Under the pieces are notes generated by a model, which saw nothing but the letters and a program-made list of their open reading frames with translations, made no database searches and was not told the DNA's origin. A DNA stretch of 64,000 bases from Flavobacteriales bacterium (GTDB lineage Bacteria; Bacteroidota; Bacteroidia; Flavobacteriales_D; Crocinitomicaceae): positions 1-64,000 of the forward strand of contig VEQH01000012.1 of the NCBI GenBank assembly GCA_018883325.1, in the 5' to 3' direction. Shown here one piece after another: positions 27,373 through 35,915 of the stretch. Position numbers and translations under genes: made by a program. The stretch's first letter is position 1; every line of letters begins with the position of its first letter.

Positions 27373-28617
27373 ATGGAACTATTAAGATTTTTTACAGCAG
27401 GTAACGTTGATGATGGCAAAAGCACATTAATTGGACGTTTATTATACGATAGCAATTCGATTTCAACGGATATAATCGATACATTGACCAAACAAAGTAA
27501 AGCCAAAGCAGAAGACGTTGATATTGATTTAGCATTGTTGACAGATGGCTTGCGAGCAGAGCGCGAACAGGGAATTACAATCGATGTTGCATATAAATAT
27601 TTTGTGACGGACAAACGAAAATACATCATCGCTGACACCCCAGGACACGCGCAATACACACGTAATATGTTTACGGGAGCATCCAATACAGATTTAGCGA
27701 TTATTTTAATTGACGCAAGAAATGGTATTACCGATCAAACCAAACGTCACAGTATTATTTCCAGTATTTTAGGAATTCCTCACGTTTTGATTTGCGTGAA
27801 CAAAATGGACTTAAAAAACTACGACCAAGCTGTTTTTGAATCGATTAAAAAGGATTATTTAGCCTTTGCGCAACCTCTAGGACTTAAGAAAATTTCATTT
27901 ATCCCAGTGAGCGCATTGACAGGTGAAAATGTAGTAAATAAATCCTCAAATTTCTTATGGTACAACGGTGAAACGCTATTCGATTTCTTAGAAAATGTGG
28001 AAATTCCGCAAGAAGAAGCGAATAATGAAACGCGCTTTCAAGTGCAATATGTTATTCGTCCTCAAACGCAAGAATTACACGATTACCGTGGATACGCAGG
28101 CGCACTTTTGAGTGGAACTATTCGCAAAGGTGATCAAGTACGTGTTTTCCCAATTGATGCCTTGACAACGATAGAAAAAATCGAAAAATTTGAAAACGAA
28201 GTTCAAGAAGCAGCTGCTGGCGAACCAATTATTTTACACTTATCAGATGATTTAGACATCAGTCGAGGCAGTACTTTTGTTCTGGAAAACCAATTACCAG
28301 AAGTTTCAAATGAAATTGATGCTACGATTTGTTGGATGGACAACAAACCATTTCAAAAAGGTCAAAAATTACTGTTGCAGCAAAATAGTTTTCGAGCAAA
28401 AGTAGCTATAAAATCCATTGAAGGAAAAATTGATATTCACACGTTGGAATCAACAGAAGAGGTTTCTGAAATCCATTTGAATGAGTTTTGTAAAGTCAAT
28501 ATTAAAACAGCTGAATTAGTAAGCTACGATCCCTACACTAAAAACCGAAAAACAGGAGCTTTCATTTTGATTAATGAAAACACAAATAATACCGTTGCAG
28601 CTGGCGTGATTGGTTGA
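27373..28617 (+). CDS. cysN: Sulfate adenylyltransferase subunit 1 (GTPase)
   Basis: The 414-residue protein has the GTPase motifs GNVDDGKSTLIGRLLYD (G1), REQGITIDVAYKYF (switch I), DTPGHAQYTRNM (G3) and CVNKMDL (G4), followed by two EF-Tu-like beta barrels ending GAFILINENTNNTVAAGVIG. It drives sulfate activation by GTP hydrolysis. No APS kinase domain is fused. A partial copy of its last codons lies 64 bp beyond its stop. Confidence 0.97.
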   Translation: MELLRFFTAGNVDDGKSTLIGRLLYDSNSISTDIIDTLTKQSKAKAEDVDIDLALLTDGLRAEREQGITIDVAYKYFVTDKRKYIIADTPGHAQYTRNMFTGASNTDLAIILIDARNGITDQTKRHSIISSILGIPHVLICVNKMDLKNYDQAVFESIKKDYLAFAQPLGLKKISFIPVSALTGENVVNKSSNFLWYNGETLFDFLENVEIPQEEANNETRFQVQYVIRPQTQELHDYRGYAGALLSGTIRKGDQVRVFPIDALTTIEKIEKFENEVQEAAAGEPIILHLSDDLDISRGSTFVLENQLPEVSNEIDATICWMDNKPFQKGQKLLLQQNSFRAKVAIKSIEGKIDIHTLESTEEVSEIHLNEFCKVNIKTAELVSYDPYTKNRKTGAFILINENTNNTVAAGVIG

Positions 28618-28633
28618 TATTCTGATTTTTAAG

Positions 28634-28648
28634 CACATAGAAACATAG
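28634..28648 (-). repeat. Inverted copy of the CTATGTTTCTATGTG repeat
   Basis: CACATAGAAACATAG is the exact reverse complement of the 15-base core at 30969 and 31092. It lies between the cysN stop and the copied cysN tail. Confidence 0.7.
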
Positions 28649-28673
28649 AAAAAAGTGGTTATACCAAATTTAA

Positions 28674-28738
28674 AAAACAGCTTTTATTCTAATCAATGAA
28701 AACACAAATAATACCTTTGCAACAGTTGTAAATGCTTA
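28674..28738 (+). pseudogene. Remnant of a second cysN 3' end
   Basis: From 28682 the frame reads FILINENTNNTFATVVNA followed by TAA. The intact cysN ends GAFILINENTNNTVAAGVIG. The DNA match runs from AAAACAG through AACACAAATAATACC, with a 2-base loss near the beginning that breaks the frame. The remnant has no start and no upstream coding part. It is either a local duplication or the tail of a lost second cysN. Confidence 0.8.
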
Positions 28739-28780
28739 ATTTGAGGACAAATTATATGGTTGATTTTAGTAAATTTACCT

Positions 28781-30067
28781 ATGATTTCACGAAAAAAATT
28801 CTTGGAAACGAGTCTCTTCGGTTTTGCTGGTTTATCGTTTTTAGATTTTAAAGATTGGAAATTCAATGAAAAGCTAGGTGTTGATGTCTATAAAAATCTG
28901 TCACCCTCTGAAATAGTTGAAAATGAAAAATTTTGGGCGAATGTAAGAGAAATGTTTCCAATTTCGAATGAGTTTGTCTTTCTAAATAATGGAAGTGTTA
29001 GTCCTCCCAATAAATTTGTTCAAGAAAGAATTGAGGAGGAAATGAAACTCGCAAATCAAGGTCCTTCTTTGTTTATGCGTGTTAATCAAGAAAAAGAAAT
29101 TACAAATTTACGTTCAACCGTTGCAAGATGGATGAATGTTTCACCCTCAGAAATTGCATTTACACGCAACGCAACTGAAGGGTTGAGCACTATTATTTTT
29201 GGTTTACCTTTGCAAAAAGGAGATGAGGTAATTGTAAGCCAATACGATTATCCCTATGTCTTAAACGCTTGGAAACAACGTGAAAAACGAGATGGAATTG
29301 TTTTAAAATGGGTTGATTTTAAATTGCCATTTAAGGCTAATCAACTTATTGATTCGTATAAACTAGCTTTTACAGAGAAGACAAGATTTGTTCAATTAAC
29401 TCATGTTTTAAATTGGAACGGTCAAATTCTTCCGGTAAAAGATCTAATTGAAATCGCACATAATCAGGGCTGTGAAGTTTTGCTCGATGCCGCACATTCT
29501 TTAGGGTGTATGGAGCTTAATATCAATGATTTAAAGTGTGATTACCTCGCAACTTCTTTTCATAAATGGATGAATGGTCCAATAGGAACGGGTTTGTTGT
29601 ACTGTGCGAAAAGTAAAATTTCTAAAGTTTGGCCTTTGCTTTCTTCTTACGATTCATTTCGCGAGGATATTCGAAAATTTGAAACAATTGGAACTTTTCC
29701 AATCTACACTTATTTAGCAATAAATTCATCTATTACCTGTCACGATGTAATTAAACTTGAAAACAAACGCGCTCGATTTGTATACCTAGCAAGTCTTTTA
29801 ATCAATAAGTTAACTAATTATATGGAAGTAAAATTGCTTTCACCAAAGAATCCTGAATTCGTCAACGGAATGGTAAGTTTTGAATTGAGTAATTTTAATG
29901 GATTTGATCTTTCAGAATTACTATTGAAAGAATATAAAATTCAAACAACTTTTGTGAAGGTTGGGGACATAGACGGCATTAGAGTTAGTCCGAATATGTT
30001 TACTTCAAAACAAGAAATTTTGAATTTTTTAGCTGTAATTCGAGAAATAATAAATAGAAAAAATTAA
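28781..30067 (+). CDS. Class V aminotransferase-fold PLP enzyme with Tat-like signal
   Basis: The ATG at 28781 (MISRKKFLETSLFGFAGLSF) is preferred over a TTG 21 bases upstream because it opens a Tat-like signal. The 428-residue protein has the class V fold with VSPSEIAFTRNATEGLSTII, VLLDAAHSLG (cofactor Asp) and ATSFHKWMNGPIGTGLLYC with the PLP lysine. The family includes isopenicillin N epimerase-like and cysteine desulfurase-like enzymes; the substrate is not known. SRKKFL has Lys for the second Arg of the Tat motif. It is followed after 3 bp by a VanZ-like gene. Confidence 0.9.
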   Translation: MISRKKFLETSLFGFAGLSFLDFKDWKFNEKLGVDVYKNLSPSEIVENEKFWANVREMFPISNEFVFLNNGSVSPPNKFVQERIEEEMKLANQGPSLFMRVNQEKEITNLRSTVARWMNVSPSEIAFTRNATEGLSTIIFGLPLQKGDEVIVSQYDYPYVLNAWKQREKRDGIVLKWVDFKLPFKANQLIDSYKLAFTEKTRFVQLTHVLNWNGQILPVKDLIEIAHNQGCEVLLDAAHSLGCMELNINDLKCDYLATSFHKWMNGPIGTGLLYCAKSKISKVWPLLSSYDSFREDIRKFETIGTFPIYTYLAINSSITCHDVIKLENKRARFVYLASLLINKLTNYMEVKLLSPKNPEFVNGMVSFELSNFNGFDLSELLLKEYKIQTTFVKVGDIDGIRVSPNMFTSKQEILNFLAVIREIINRKN

Positions 30068-30070
30068 GAG

Positions 30071-30952
30071 ATGAAACCAAATTCTTCATTTTCAAAATCA
30101 ATTGCTAAAGGAATAAATTTTCTACACGAACGAAAAAAGTTGACTTTGGCACTTATGTTTTTGTATAGTTTTTTAATTATTGCGTTGCACGATCCCTTAG
30201 TGAATATTTCTGTTTTCATAATGAAAAAAATGTCAATTCAAGGTTACAATACATTCATTTCAATTTTGGCATCAACAGCACTTCTTAGTTTAATAATGAT
30301 TCTATTTGTACAATTAAAGAAACATCAAAACCACCTTAAAGAAAAACTGATTTTATTGATTTCGATAATTTCTCTTCTCTTGATTCATTACGTTTACTTG
30401 TTGGAAATGAATATTGAAATCATTCATGCTTTCGCTTATGGAGGTTTGGTAATTCTTTTTTTTGCTTATTTCAAAAGATGGGCAGCAGCTGTATTTTTTT
30501 CAATTCCAGTAATGTTAACAGACGAATGGAATCAATACATTAATCTTTATCCCTCTTATGTTGAATATTGGGAATTGAATGATGTTTTGTTGAATATTTT
30601 AGGGCAACTATTTGTATTGTGTTTTTTATTCTCTTTGAACATTTTCCCCGATAAACTTAGAAAGGTGTGGTATAAAAAACCAGAAATGATATTGCTTTTT
30701 TCAATTGTAGTGTTATTTGTTGGTTTCACTTCATTTGGTTTTTTTGCAACCCATCAGGACTATGCTTCTGACACTACTATTTTCAACATGAGTAGATTGC
30801 AAAATCATGCTGTTTCTTGGCATACCCACGGTTTAACTAAGAAAGTCTATTACATTTTGTCACCCAAAGAATCATTATTCATTTTCACTGGTTTAAGCTT
30901 TGTAATACTATTTTTAGAAGAAAAAATTGTTTCAAAAAAGGAAGGAAATTAA
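30071..30952 (+). CDS. VanZ-like integral membrane protein
   Basis: The 293-residue protein has about eight hydrophobic segments. The middle carries a VanZ-like pattern: IIHAFAYGGLVILFF, an acidic DEWNQYINLYPSY after a strongly hydrophobic helix, and LNDVLLNILGQLF. VanZ gives low-level teicoplanin resistance, but most family members have no known role. The last 90 residues, with one more pair of helices, are extra. It begins 3 bp after the aminotransferase stop and must be cotranscribed with it. Confidence 0.7.
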   Translation: MKPNSSFSKSIAKGINFLHERKKLTLALMFLYSFLIIALHDPLVNISVFIMKKMSIQGYNTFISILASTALLSLIMILFVQLKKHQNHLKEKLILLISIISLLLIHYVYLLEMNIEIIHAFAYGGLVILFFAYFKRWAAAVFFSIPVMLTDEWNQYINLYPSYVEYWELNDVLLNILGQLFVLCFLFSLNIFPDKLRKVWYKKPEMILLFSIVVLFVGFTSFGFFATHQDYASDTTIFNMSRLQNHAVSWHTHGLTKKVYYILSPKESLFIFTGLSFVILFLEEKIVSKKEGN

Positions 30953-30968
30953 GATATTTTCAAAAAAC

Positions 30969-31033
30969 CTATGTTTCTATGTGGTTTAAAAACAACACAT
31001 TAATTTTTTTAACCACAATAGGTACATAGAAAA
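30969..31033 (+). repeat. Inverted-repeat intergenic element, copy A
   Basis: The left arm CTATGTTTCTATGTGGTTTA and the right arm TAACCACAATAGGTACATAG pair imperfectly over about 20 bases around an AT-rich centre. The first 50 bases recur at 31092-31140. Similar short elements with ATAGAAACATAG cores are common between genes in Bacteroidota. Confidence 0.75.
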
Positions 31034-31091
31034 TGAAATCAAGAAATAGCTTGGCGAACATGGCTTAGAGAATTTCTAAATTGTAAAAGAG

Positions 31092-31140
31092 CTATGTTTC
31101 TATGTGGTTTAAAACCACCACGTTCCTTTTTTAACCACAA
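31092..31140 (+). repeat. Intergenic element, copy B
   Basis: CTATGTTTCTATGTGGTTT opens it and TTTTTTAACCACAA closes it. It matches copy A over 49 bases with few changes. It ends exactly where the ORF6N-like coding similarity begins at 31142, so the element marks the break point of that gene. Confidence 0.75.
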
Positions 31141-31141
31141 A

Positions 31142-31498
31142 TTAATTTCACAAACAATAGTTAATTTAAGATCACAATTTGTGACCTTAAAAACAAATAG
31201 AGGTGAGTTTTCTAAGTACTTACCATTTGCTTTTACAGAATTAGGTATTGCAATGTTATCTACAGTTTTAAATTCAGAAAAGGCAATTCAGGTTAATATT
31301 TCAATAATGCGCGCATTTGTATTAATTAGACAATTTGCCTTATCGCATAGTGATTTAACAGCAAAACTTTATGAATTAGAATTGAGGTATGATCAAAAAT
31401 TCAGTGACATTCATCAAGCCCTAAATTACCTGATTCAAAATGATAAAAAATCTATTTCACAAAAACAACGCGAGAAAATAGGATTTAAAAGGGAATAA
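31142..31498 (+). pseudogene. 5'-truncated ORF6N domain gene
   Basis: The frame encodes ISQTIVNLRSQFVTLKT, YLPFAFTELGIAMLSTVLNS and IQVNISIMRAFVLIRQFA, which match the second part of ORF6N (KilA-like) DNA-binding proteins of phages and Bacteroidota, followed by a coiled-coil ELELRYDQKFSDIHQALNYL. The usual first 70 or so residues with the IYEIRGQKVMLDFDLAELYEV region are absent. The nearest upstream ATG at 31094 lies inside a repeat element and gives an unrelated start. It is best read as a remnant. Confidence 0.8.
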
Positions 31499-31529
31499 AT
31501 TTTTACATGTGTAAATCTCAATTAACAAA

Positions 31530-32261
31530 TTAACCCTCCCAAATCTCCCAACTTTTAAGCGCTTGCTCTTTCAGCATACTTTCTCCATTGAGGATTGTTG
31601 CACCCTTTTTTTCGGCCTCGCTAAGGAATTTTGTTTTCGCAGGATTGTAAATTAAATCAATAACCAAATGGTCAGAACTTAAAAACTGAAAAGGGAATTC
31701 AACGCACACGTCATTGTTTGGATAAGTCCCAACGGGCGTGCAATTAACGATGACTTTACAAGCATTTAACATGTGATCATTGATGTCTGAATATGAAAAA
31801 TGTTTGGGTTTTCCATTTGGATTTTGTGAGATAAAAATTACATCAATCCCAATTTGTTTGAACACATATTCAATTGCTTTTGACGCTCCGCCAGTTCCTA
31901 AAATCAAAGCGCGTTCGTGTTTAAATGTCAAAAATGGCTTGATACTTTGCTGAAAACCGTAAGCATCTGTGTTGAAGCCAATTGTTTTTCCTTCCTTAAA
32001 AGCCACAACATTAACAGCTCCAATTGTTTTAGCAACCGAATCGATTTCATCCAAAAAAGGAATGATTTCTATTTTATACGGCACAGTTACGTTTATACCA
32101 GCAATACTTTTATCACTTAAAATAGTTTTGACTTCTTCAATTGTTTCTAATTCAAACAATTCGTATTTGGCATTAATCCTATTTTGCGCAAAGTAATTTT
32201 GAAAAAAAGTAGGAGAAAAGGAATGTGCAAGGGATTTACCAATTAAGCCGAAACGTTTCAT
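31530..32261 (-). CDS. aroE: Shikimate dehydrogenase
   Basis: The start at 32261 (MKRFGLIGKSLAHSFSP) is chosen because the conserved fold begins there; an upstream frame adds 18 unconserved residues. The 243-residue enzyme has SLAHSFSPTFFQNYF for shikimate binding, NVTVPYK with the catalytic Lys, GFNTDAYGF, the NADP loop GTGGASKAIEYVF and the C-terminal NGESMLKEQALKSWEIW. It reduces 3-dehydroshikimate in aromatic amino-acid synthesis. Confidence 0.95.
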   Translation of the reverse strand: MKRFGLIGKSLAHSFSPTFFQNYFAQNRINAKYELFELETIEEVKTILSDKSIAGINVTVPYKIEIIPFLDEIDSVAKTIGAVNVVAFKEGKTIGFNTDAYGFQQSIKPFLTFKHERALILGTGGASKAIEYVFKQIGIDVIFISQNPNGKPKHFSYSDINDHMLNACKVIVNCTPVGTYPNNDVCVEFPFQFLSSDHLVIDLIYNPAKTKFLSEAEKKGATILNGESMLKEQALKSWEIWEG

Positions 32262-32400
32262 TTTTGAATTTTTGTAAAAATAGGAAAATGGAATAGTTCT
32301 GATGAAAAAATCCAACTAATTCGCAGCCAAAAAGAAGCATTAAAAAGAGATTAGTTGAATTTTAAACAGGCTTTTTGAAGTGTATTTTTCTGTTGATTGT

Positions 32401-34842
32401 TTAAACCTTATCCTTTGCTCGGAGTTTTTTAAATTCTTGCGTGTCGAGCCAATAAATCACCTTCATTGAAAAACTATTTGTTGGCCCATTGTTCAACGTG
32501 CTTGTGAAATTTTGCCAGAATAAATCATCTACACGTTTGTCTTGCGTGAAAATCGAATTTTTCCAGACAACATTAATTTCTGAACCAGGAAGGAATACCC
32601 AACGGTACTGTAAATCAATTGTAAATGCATTGTAATTGACATTATATGCAGATTTCCCAGAAGCATCTAATCCAGAATAAGTTGGGTGTGCCGCCAATCG
32701 TCCGTCTTCTTCAAGTGTGTAAAACGATTCATAAACAAGAATAGAACGATAATGTCTCAATCGGAAAGTTAAACCCATTCTATTCGTCATATTGTAGTCC
32801 AAACTAATGGAACTTATCGAATTGATGCGATCTCTTTTTCCGAAAATTGCTTTGTTTGTGGTATCTGCAATTGGTGTTCCAAATGGAAAGGCAAAACCTT
32901 GAGAATTAAGTTGAAAGGATTGTGACCAACTCGGTATCAAGAAAATGCGGTCACTTAATCGAAAACGTGGCGTAAGGTAATAATCGTATTCTGACCAATC
33001 GTCTCTGTCAAGAAAAGCATAATTTAAGCCAGCGTCTAATGCAATTCTTTTTTGATAATTAGAAGAAATCCATCCTCCAACTGTTCTCCAACGTGGCGAA
33101 ATGAAAAGTTGACCATTTCTTGATTCAAAATAATCATTGAATTCGGTAAAAGAACCATTGAATTGAACTCCAGCCGCATCAAAGGTTTTGGAAATTAACG
33201 TCAAACCCGAGTTAAAATATGTTGCTGTGTAAACATTTGGGTTATACAAACGATTGTATGAAACAGAAGCATTCACAACAATTTTATTGAGTTTTTGCCA
33301 TTTTGGTTTGAAATTGCGATAACCTCCACTAATGTCTAAAATTCTACGGTTATTAACGGTGTTGAATCCTAAGTCATTTGGATTGTAAGTGTTTGATTCT
33401 TCCAAATAAGTAGTGCCGAAAATAAAGTTACCTCGAACTTTTCCAGCAAATACATTTAAGTTATGACCTAATTTTGTTTGATAAATTGATTTAATTGCTG
33501 AAAGGGCAGAACCGCCAGAAAAATTGTACGTGTTATCTTTTGTGTTAAAATTGAAGTTCAAACCACTCACATTTGCATCTTCGAAAGCTCCAGCTCGCCA
33601 AACATTTGTATTTGTGAAAGTTACAGAGCTATTATTTTTTAAGTTTTGATCCAAAACAAAAACATTGTAATTCGTCAACGGAGTAAATATCTCCTCACGC
33701 TCTTGATTGGTTGAATCATTTATAATTCTTGCCATTCGCGCAGCAGAAATCCCATTGAAAACGCCAATTCCAAGTCCATTTTTGAACCTTCCAGAAAGTT
33801 TACTCGCGTTGTATAATTGAGCAGGTCCAGGCTGTTCAACTAAACGTTCATTTGTTTCAAGGCTTATACCTTGTCCTGAATTTTGAACACCTACTCTTCG
33901 ACTGTAAAACAATCCTGCTTTATTAAACAATTCTGTTCCTTCTGTGAAAAATTGACGGTTTTCGTTGAATTGTATTTCAAATGGACTAATATTCAGAACT
34001 TGTTGATCAAAAACCACTTGTCCGAAATCTGGAATTAATGTTACGTCTAAAGTAAGCGCTTCGTTGATTCCGTATTTAATGTCCATTCCTCCGTTTATAG
34101 AGCGCGAAAAACCACCAACTTTCGAATGGTTAACATAAGCGGAAACATAAGGCATTAAAGCTAATCTCAACGGTGGTTCAATGTTTTTGATTCCGACAAC
34201 TTCGCCACTTTCGAGCAAGTAATTTTCAATATCAGGATTTACACTTACCCAAGTGGATTCTTCTCGGAATCGACTAATTTGTCTGGAAAAATTAATTCCC
34301 CATTCTTGAACATCTTTTTTTGGAAAACGAATCGCTGAATACGGAATTACAAGTTCTGCAATCCAAGCGTCTTCAGTTATTCTAACCGCACTATTCCAAA
34401 CCAAATTGAGTTGGTAATTGAAATCCAAGGAAATGATTTTGGCATCCAATTGAACGCCTTTGCTGGTAATTCCAAAATAAAATCCGTTTTGATTATCGTT
34501 GTATGTATCAAGGAAAATTCCAAAAACATCAAGGTTGGCATTATAATCATCGCGCAACGAAAGCACTTGTGATATCGAATCCGGATGGTCATAACAAATA
34601 GCACTGATGTAAATTGCATCCGCAGAATAAAGTAAAGCAACCTTTGTTTCTTTAGGAGACGCTTTTCCAGGAATTGGACGGATTTGGGTGAAGTCAGAGG
34701 TGAACTTGGCGTTTTTCCAAGCTTCTTCGTTTAAGTTACCATCTATCGTAATTTTCTCATTTATCGATAGAGCATTAATTACCTTTTGGGCAAAAAATGA
34801 AAAAGAGGAGAAAAATAAAATTATGAAAATCAATAATTTCAT
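32401..34842 (-). CDS. DUF5916 protein: sugar-binding-like domain plus outer-membrane barrel
   Basis: The 813-residue protein has a signal peptide (to about FFAQ), a CBM9-like beta domain at about 25-230 (ITIDGNLNEEAWKNA, VALLYSADAIYISAICYD, WGINFSRQISRFREES) and then a long DUF5916 region with many amphipathic strands, such as FNENRQFFTEGTELF and RLSDRIFLIPSWSQSF. This is typical of large Bacteroidota outer-membrane proteins of unknown role. Its ATG overlaps the stop of the DUF5715 gene by 4 bp (ATGA). Confidence 0.9.
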   Translation of the reverse strand: MKLLIFIILFFSSFSFFAQKVINALSINEKITIDGNLNEEAWKNAKFTSDFTQIRPIPGKASPKETKVALLYSADAIYISAICYDHPDSISQVLSLRDDYNANLDVFGIFLDTYNDNQNGFYFGITSKGVQLDAKIISLDFNYQLNLVWNSAVRITEDAWIAELVIPYSAIRFPKKDVQEWGINFSRQISRFREESTWVSVNPDIENYLLESGEVVGIKNIEPPLRLALMPYVSAYVNHSKVGGFSRSINGGMDIKYGINEALTLDVTLIPDFGQVVFDQQVLNISPFEIQFNENRQFFTEGTELFNKAGLFYSRRVGVQNSGQGISLETNERLVEQPGPAQLYNASKLSGRFKNGLGIGVFNGISAARMARIINDSTNQEREEIFTPLTNYNVFVLDQNLKNNSSVTFTNTNVWRAGAFEDANVSGLNFNFNTKDNTYNFSGGSALSAIKSIYQTKLGHNLNVFAGKVRGNFIFGTTYLEESNTYNPNDLGFNTVNNRRILDISGGYRNFKPKWQKLNKIVVNASVSYNRLYNPNVYTATYFNSGLTLISKTFDAAGVQFNGSFTEFNDYFESRNGQLFISPRWRTVGGWISSNYQKRIALDAGLNYAFLDRDDWSEYDYYLTPRFRLSDRIFLIPSWSQSFQLNSQGFAFPFGTPIADTTNKAIFGKRDRINSISSISLDYNMTNRMGLTFRLRHYRSILVYESFYTLEEDGRLAAHPTYSGLDASGKSAYNVNYNAFTIDLQYRWVFLPGSEINVVWKNSIFTQDKRVDDLFWQNFTSTLNNGPTNSFSMKVIYWLDTQEFKKLRAKDKV

Positions 34843-35594
34843 CGGTGCAAAAATAGCGATTTGAAATCGTTTAAATTTCCTCTTTTGGTTAGATTATTGG
34901 GTTTTCTCGCCACCACGTGCAAACATTGTTGACGGCGTTCAAAAGTCACCCAACATCTTTTTTCTGCTCGTAAATCGTATAAAACTTTCGAGATTGTTTC
35001 CTGAAGAATCAAGGTATTGCACGGGTCGTTTTCTCCTCGGATTAAAAAGTGATTGAAAGAAAGATCAAAGCTGTTTCCGTTTAAATGCGGACTTCGTAGT
35101 GAAGCATTTCGATTGACGCGCACCAAACGTTTCACTGTTGAAGTGGTTCTTGTGAGAGAAGTTACGATTAATTTACTTCCTTTTAGATGCGTGCGGTTAA
35201 TTAATTCATTAAATCGTGCACCGACTGTATCTAAAAAATCTTTTGCGGCTGGTGTTAAAACAGGAAAAGAAAAATTAAAACTATCCAAATAAAAATAGTC
35301 TGAAGTTTTCACTTTTACCAGTTGCTTCTGCGCGAGGTGTTTATGAAATTCTTTTTCATTTTCAACAGGTAGAATTCCTTGTTTCTCTGAAATAACGTGA
35401 TATTCATCCAAGTGATTATTCAATGAATCATGAAATTGGTGCGCTTGAAAATAATTACAATCGTAAATAATCTCAGGGCTTTGCACCTCAATTTTGGATT
35501 TCTTTTTTGGTTGTTCTGTCAAATTTTCTACAGCCACGCCAATTGAAATCAATAGAATCAAAGGAACAAACAAAGCGACGGAGTAGGATTTCAT
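34839..35594 (-). CDS. DUF5715 family protein, D,D-carboxypeptidase-like
   Basis: The 251-residue protein has an N-terminal signal/anchor. A conserved C-terminal region carries SLTRTTSTVKRLVRVNRNAS, SPHLNGNSFDLSF and QCLHVVARK. The arrangement of HxxGxxxDxS and a later LHV resembles the zinc site of M15 D-Ala-D-Ala carboxypeptidases, where His and Asp bind zinc, so a cell-wall hydrolase is possible. Known family members are uncharacterised. It is cotranscribed with the DUF5916 gene. Confidence 0.8.
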   Translation of the reverse strand: MKSYSVALFVPLILLISIGVAVENLTEQPKKKSKIEVQSPEIIYDCNYFQAHQFHDSLNNHLDEYHVISEKQGILPVENEKEFHKHLAQKQLVKVKTSDYFYLDSFNFSFPVLTPAAKDFLDTVGARFNELINRTHLKGSKLIVTSLTRTTSTVKRLVRVNRNASLRSPHLNGNSFDLSFNHFLIRGENDPCNTLILQETISKVLYDLRAEKRCWVTFERRQQCLHVVARKPNNLTKRGNLNDFKSLFLHR

Positions 35595-35615
35595 TCAAAC
35601 AAAAATACAATTATC

Positions 35616-35647
35616 TTGTCAATACGTGGAATGGTTCGCTAACTTTG
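35616..35647 (+). promoter_or_regulatory. Bacteroidota-type promoter of the DUF493 gene
   Basis: TTG at 35616-35618 and TAACTTTG at 35640-35647 are separated by 21 bases, close to the -33/-7 arrangement of the Bacteroidota housekeeping sigma factor. The coding GTG begins 5 bases after the -7 box, so the mRNA would be leaderless or nearly so. Confidence 0.55.
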
Positions 35648-35651
35648 TAAC

Positions 35652-35915
35652 GTGAAAGATTTTGAAAATTTAAGAGCCCAATTAGACGCTTTGGAATGGC
35701 CAAGTGTTTATATGTTTAAATTCATTGTTCCAAACGATAATGAGAAAATGGCGCAAGTTTCTGCTTTATTTGATGAAAATGCCAATATTTCTTATCACAC
35801 TTCCAGTAAGGGAAATTATGTGAGTGTAAGTGTCAAAGAAGTAATGCTGTCGGGCGATTCAGTGATTGAAATTTATGAAAAAGCAATAAAAATAGAAGGA
35901 ATAATCTCTTTATAA
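35652..35915 (+). CDS. DUF493 (YbeD-like) small protein
   Basis: The 87-residue product has the DUF493 ferredoxin-like pattern: WPSVYMFKFIVPND at the first strand, SKGNYVSVSVKEVM at the second and third, and a final IYEKAIKIEGIISL helix-strand. In E. coli the related YbeD lies near lipoate genes and is a possible regulator. It starts with GTG. Its TAA overlaps the ATG of the next gene by one base (TAATG). Confidence 0.8.
   Translation: MKDFENLRAQLDALEWPSVYMFKFIVPNDNEKMAQVSALFDENANISYHTSSKGNYVSVSVKEVMLSGDSVIEIYEKAIKIEGIISL

Noticed and set aside
28760-28780. A TTG start for the aminotransferase
   Set aside because: It adds seven residues before a Tat-like signal that begins properly at the ATG at 28781.
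31094-31141. An in-frame ATG that would extend the ORF6N fragment
   Set aside because: The extension is encoded by a dispersed repeat element and has no similarity to ORF6N proteins.
32262-32315. An upstream start for aroE
   Set aside because: The 18 added residues precede the conserved first strand KRFGLIG and are not found in the family.
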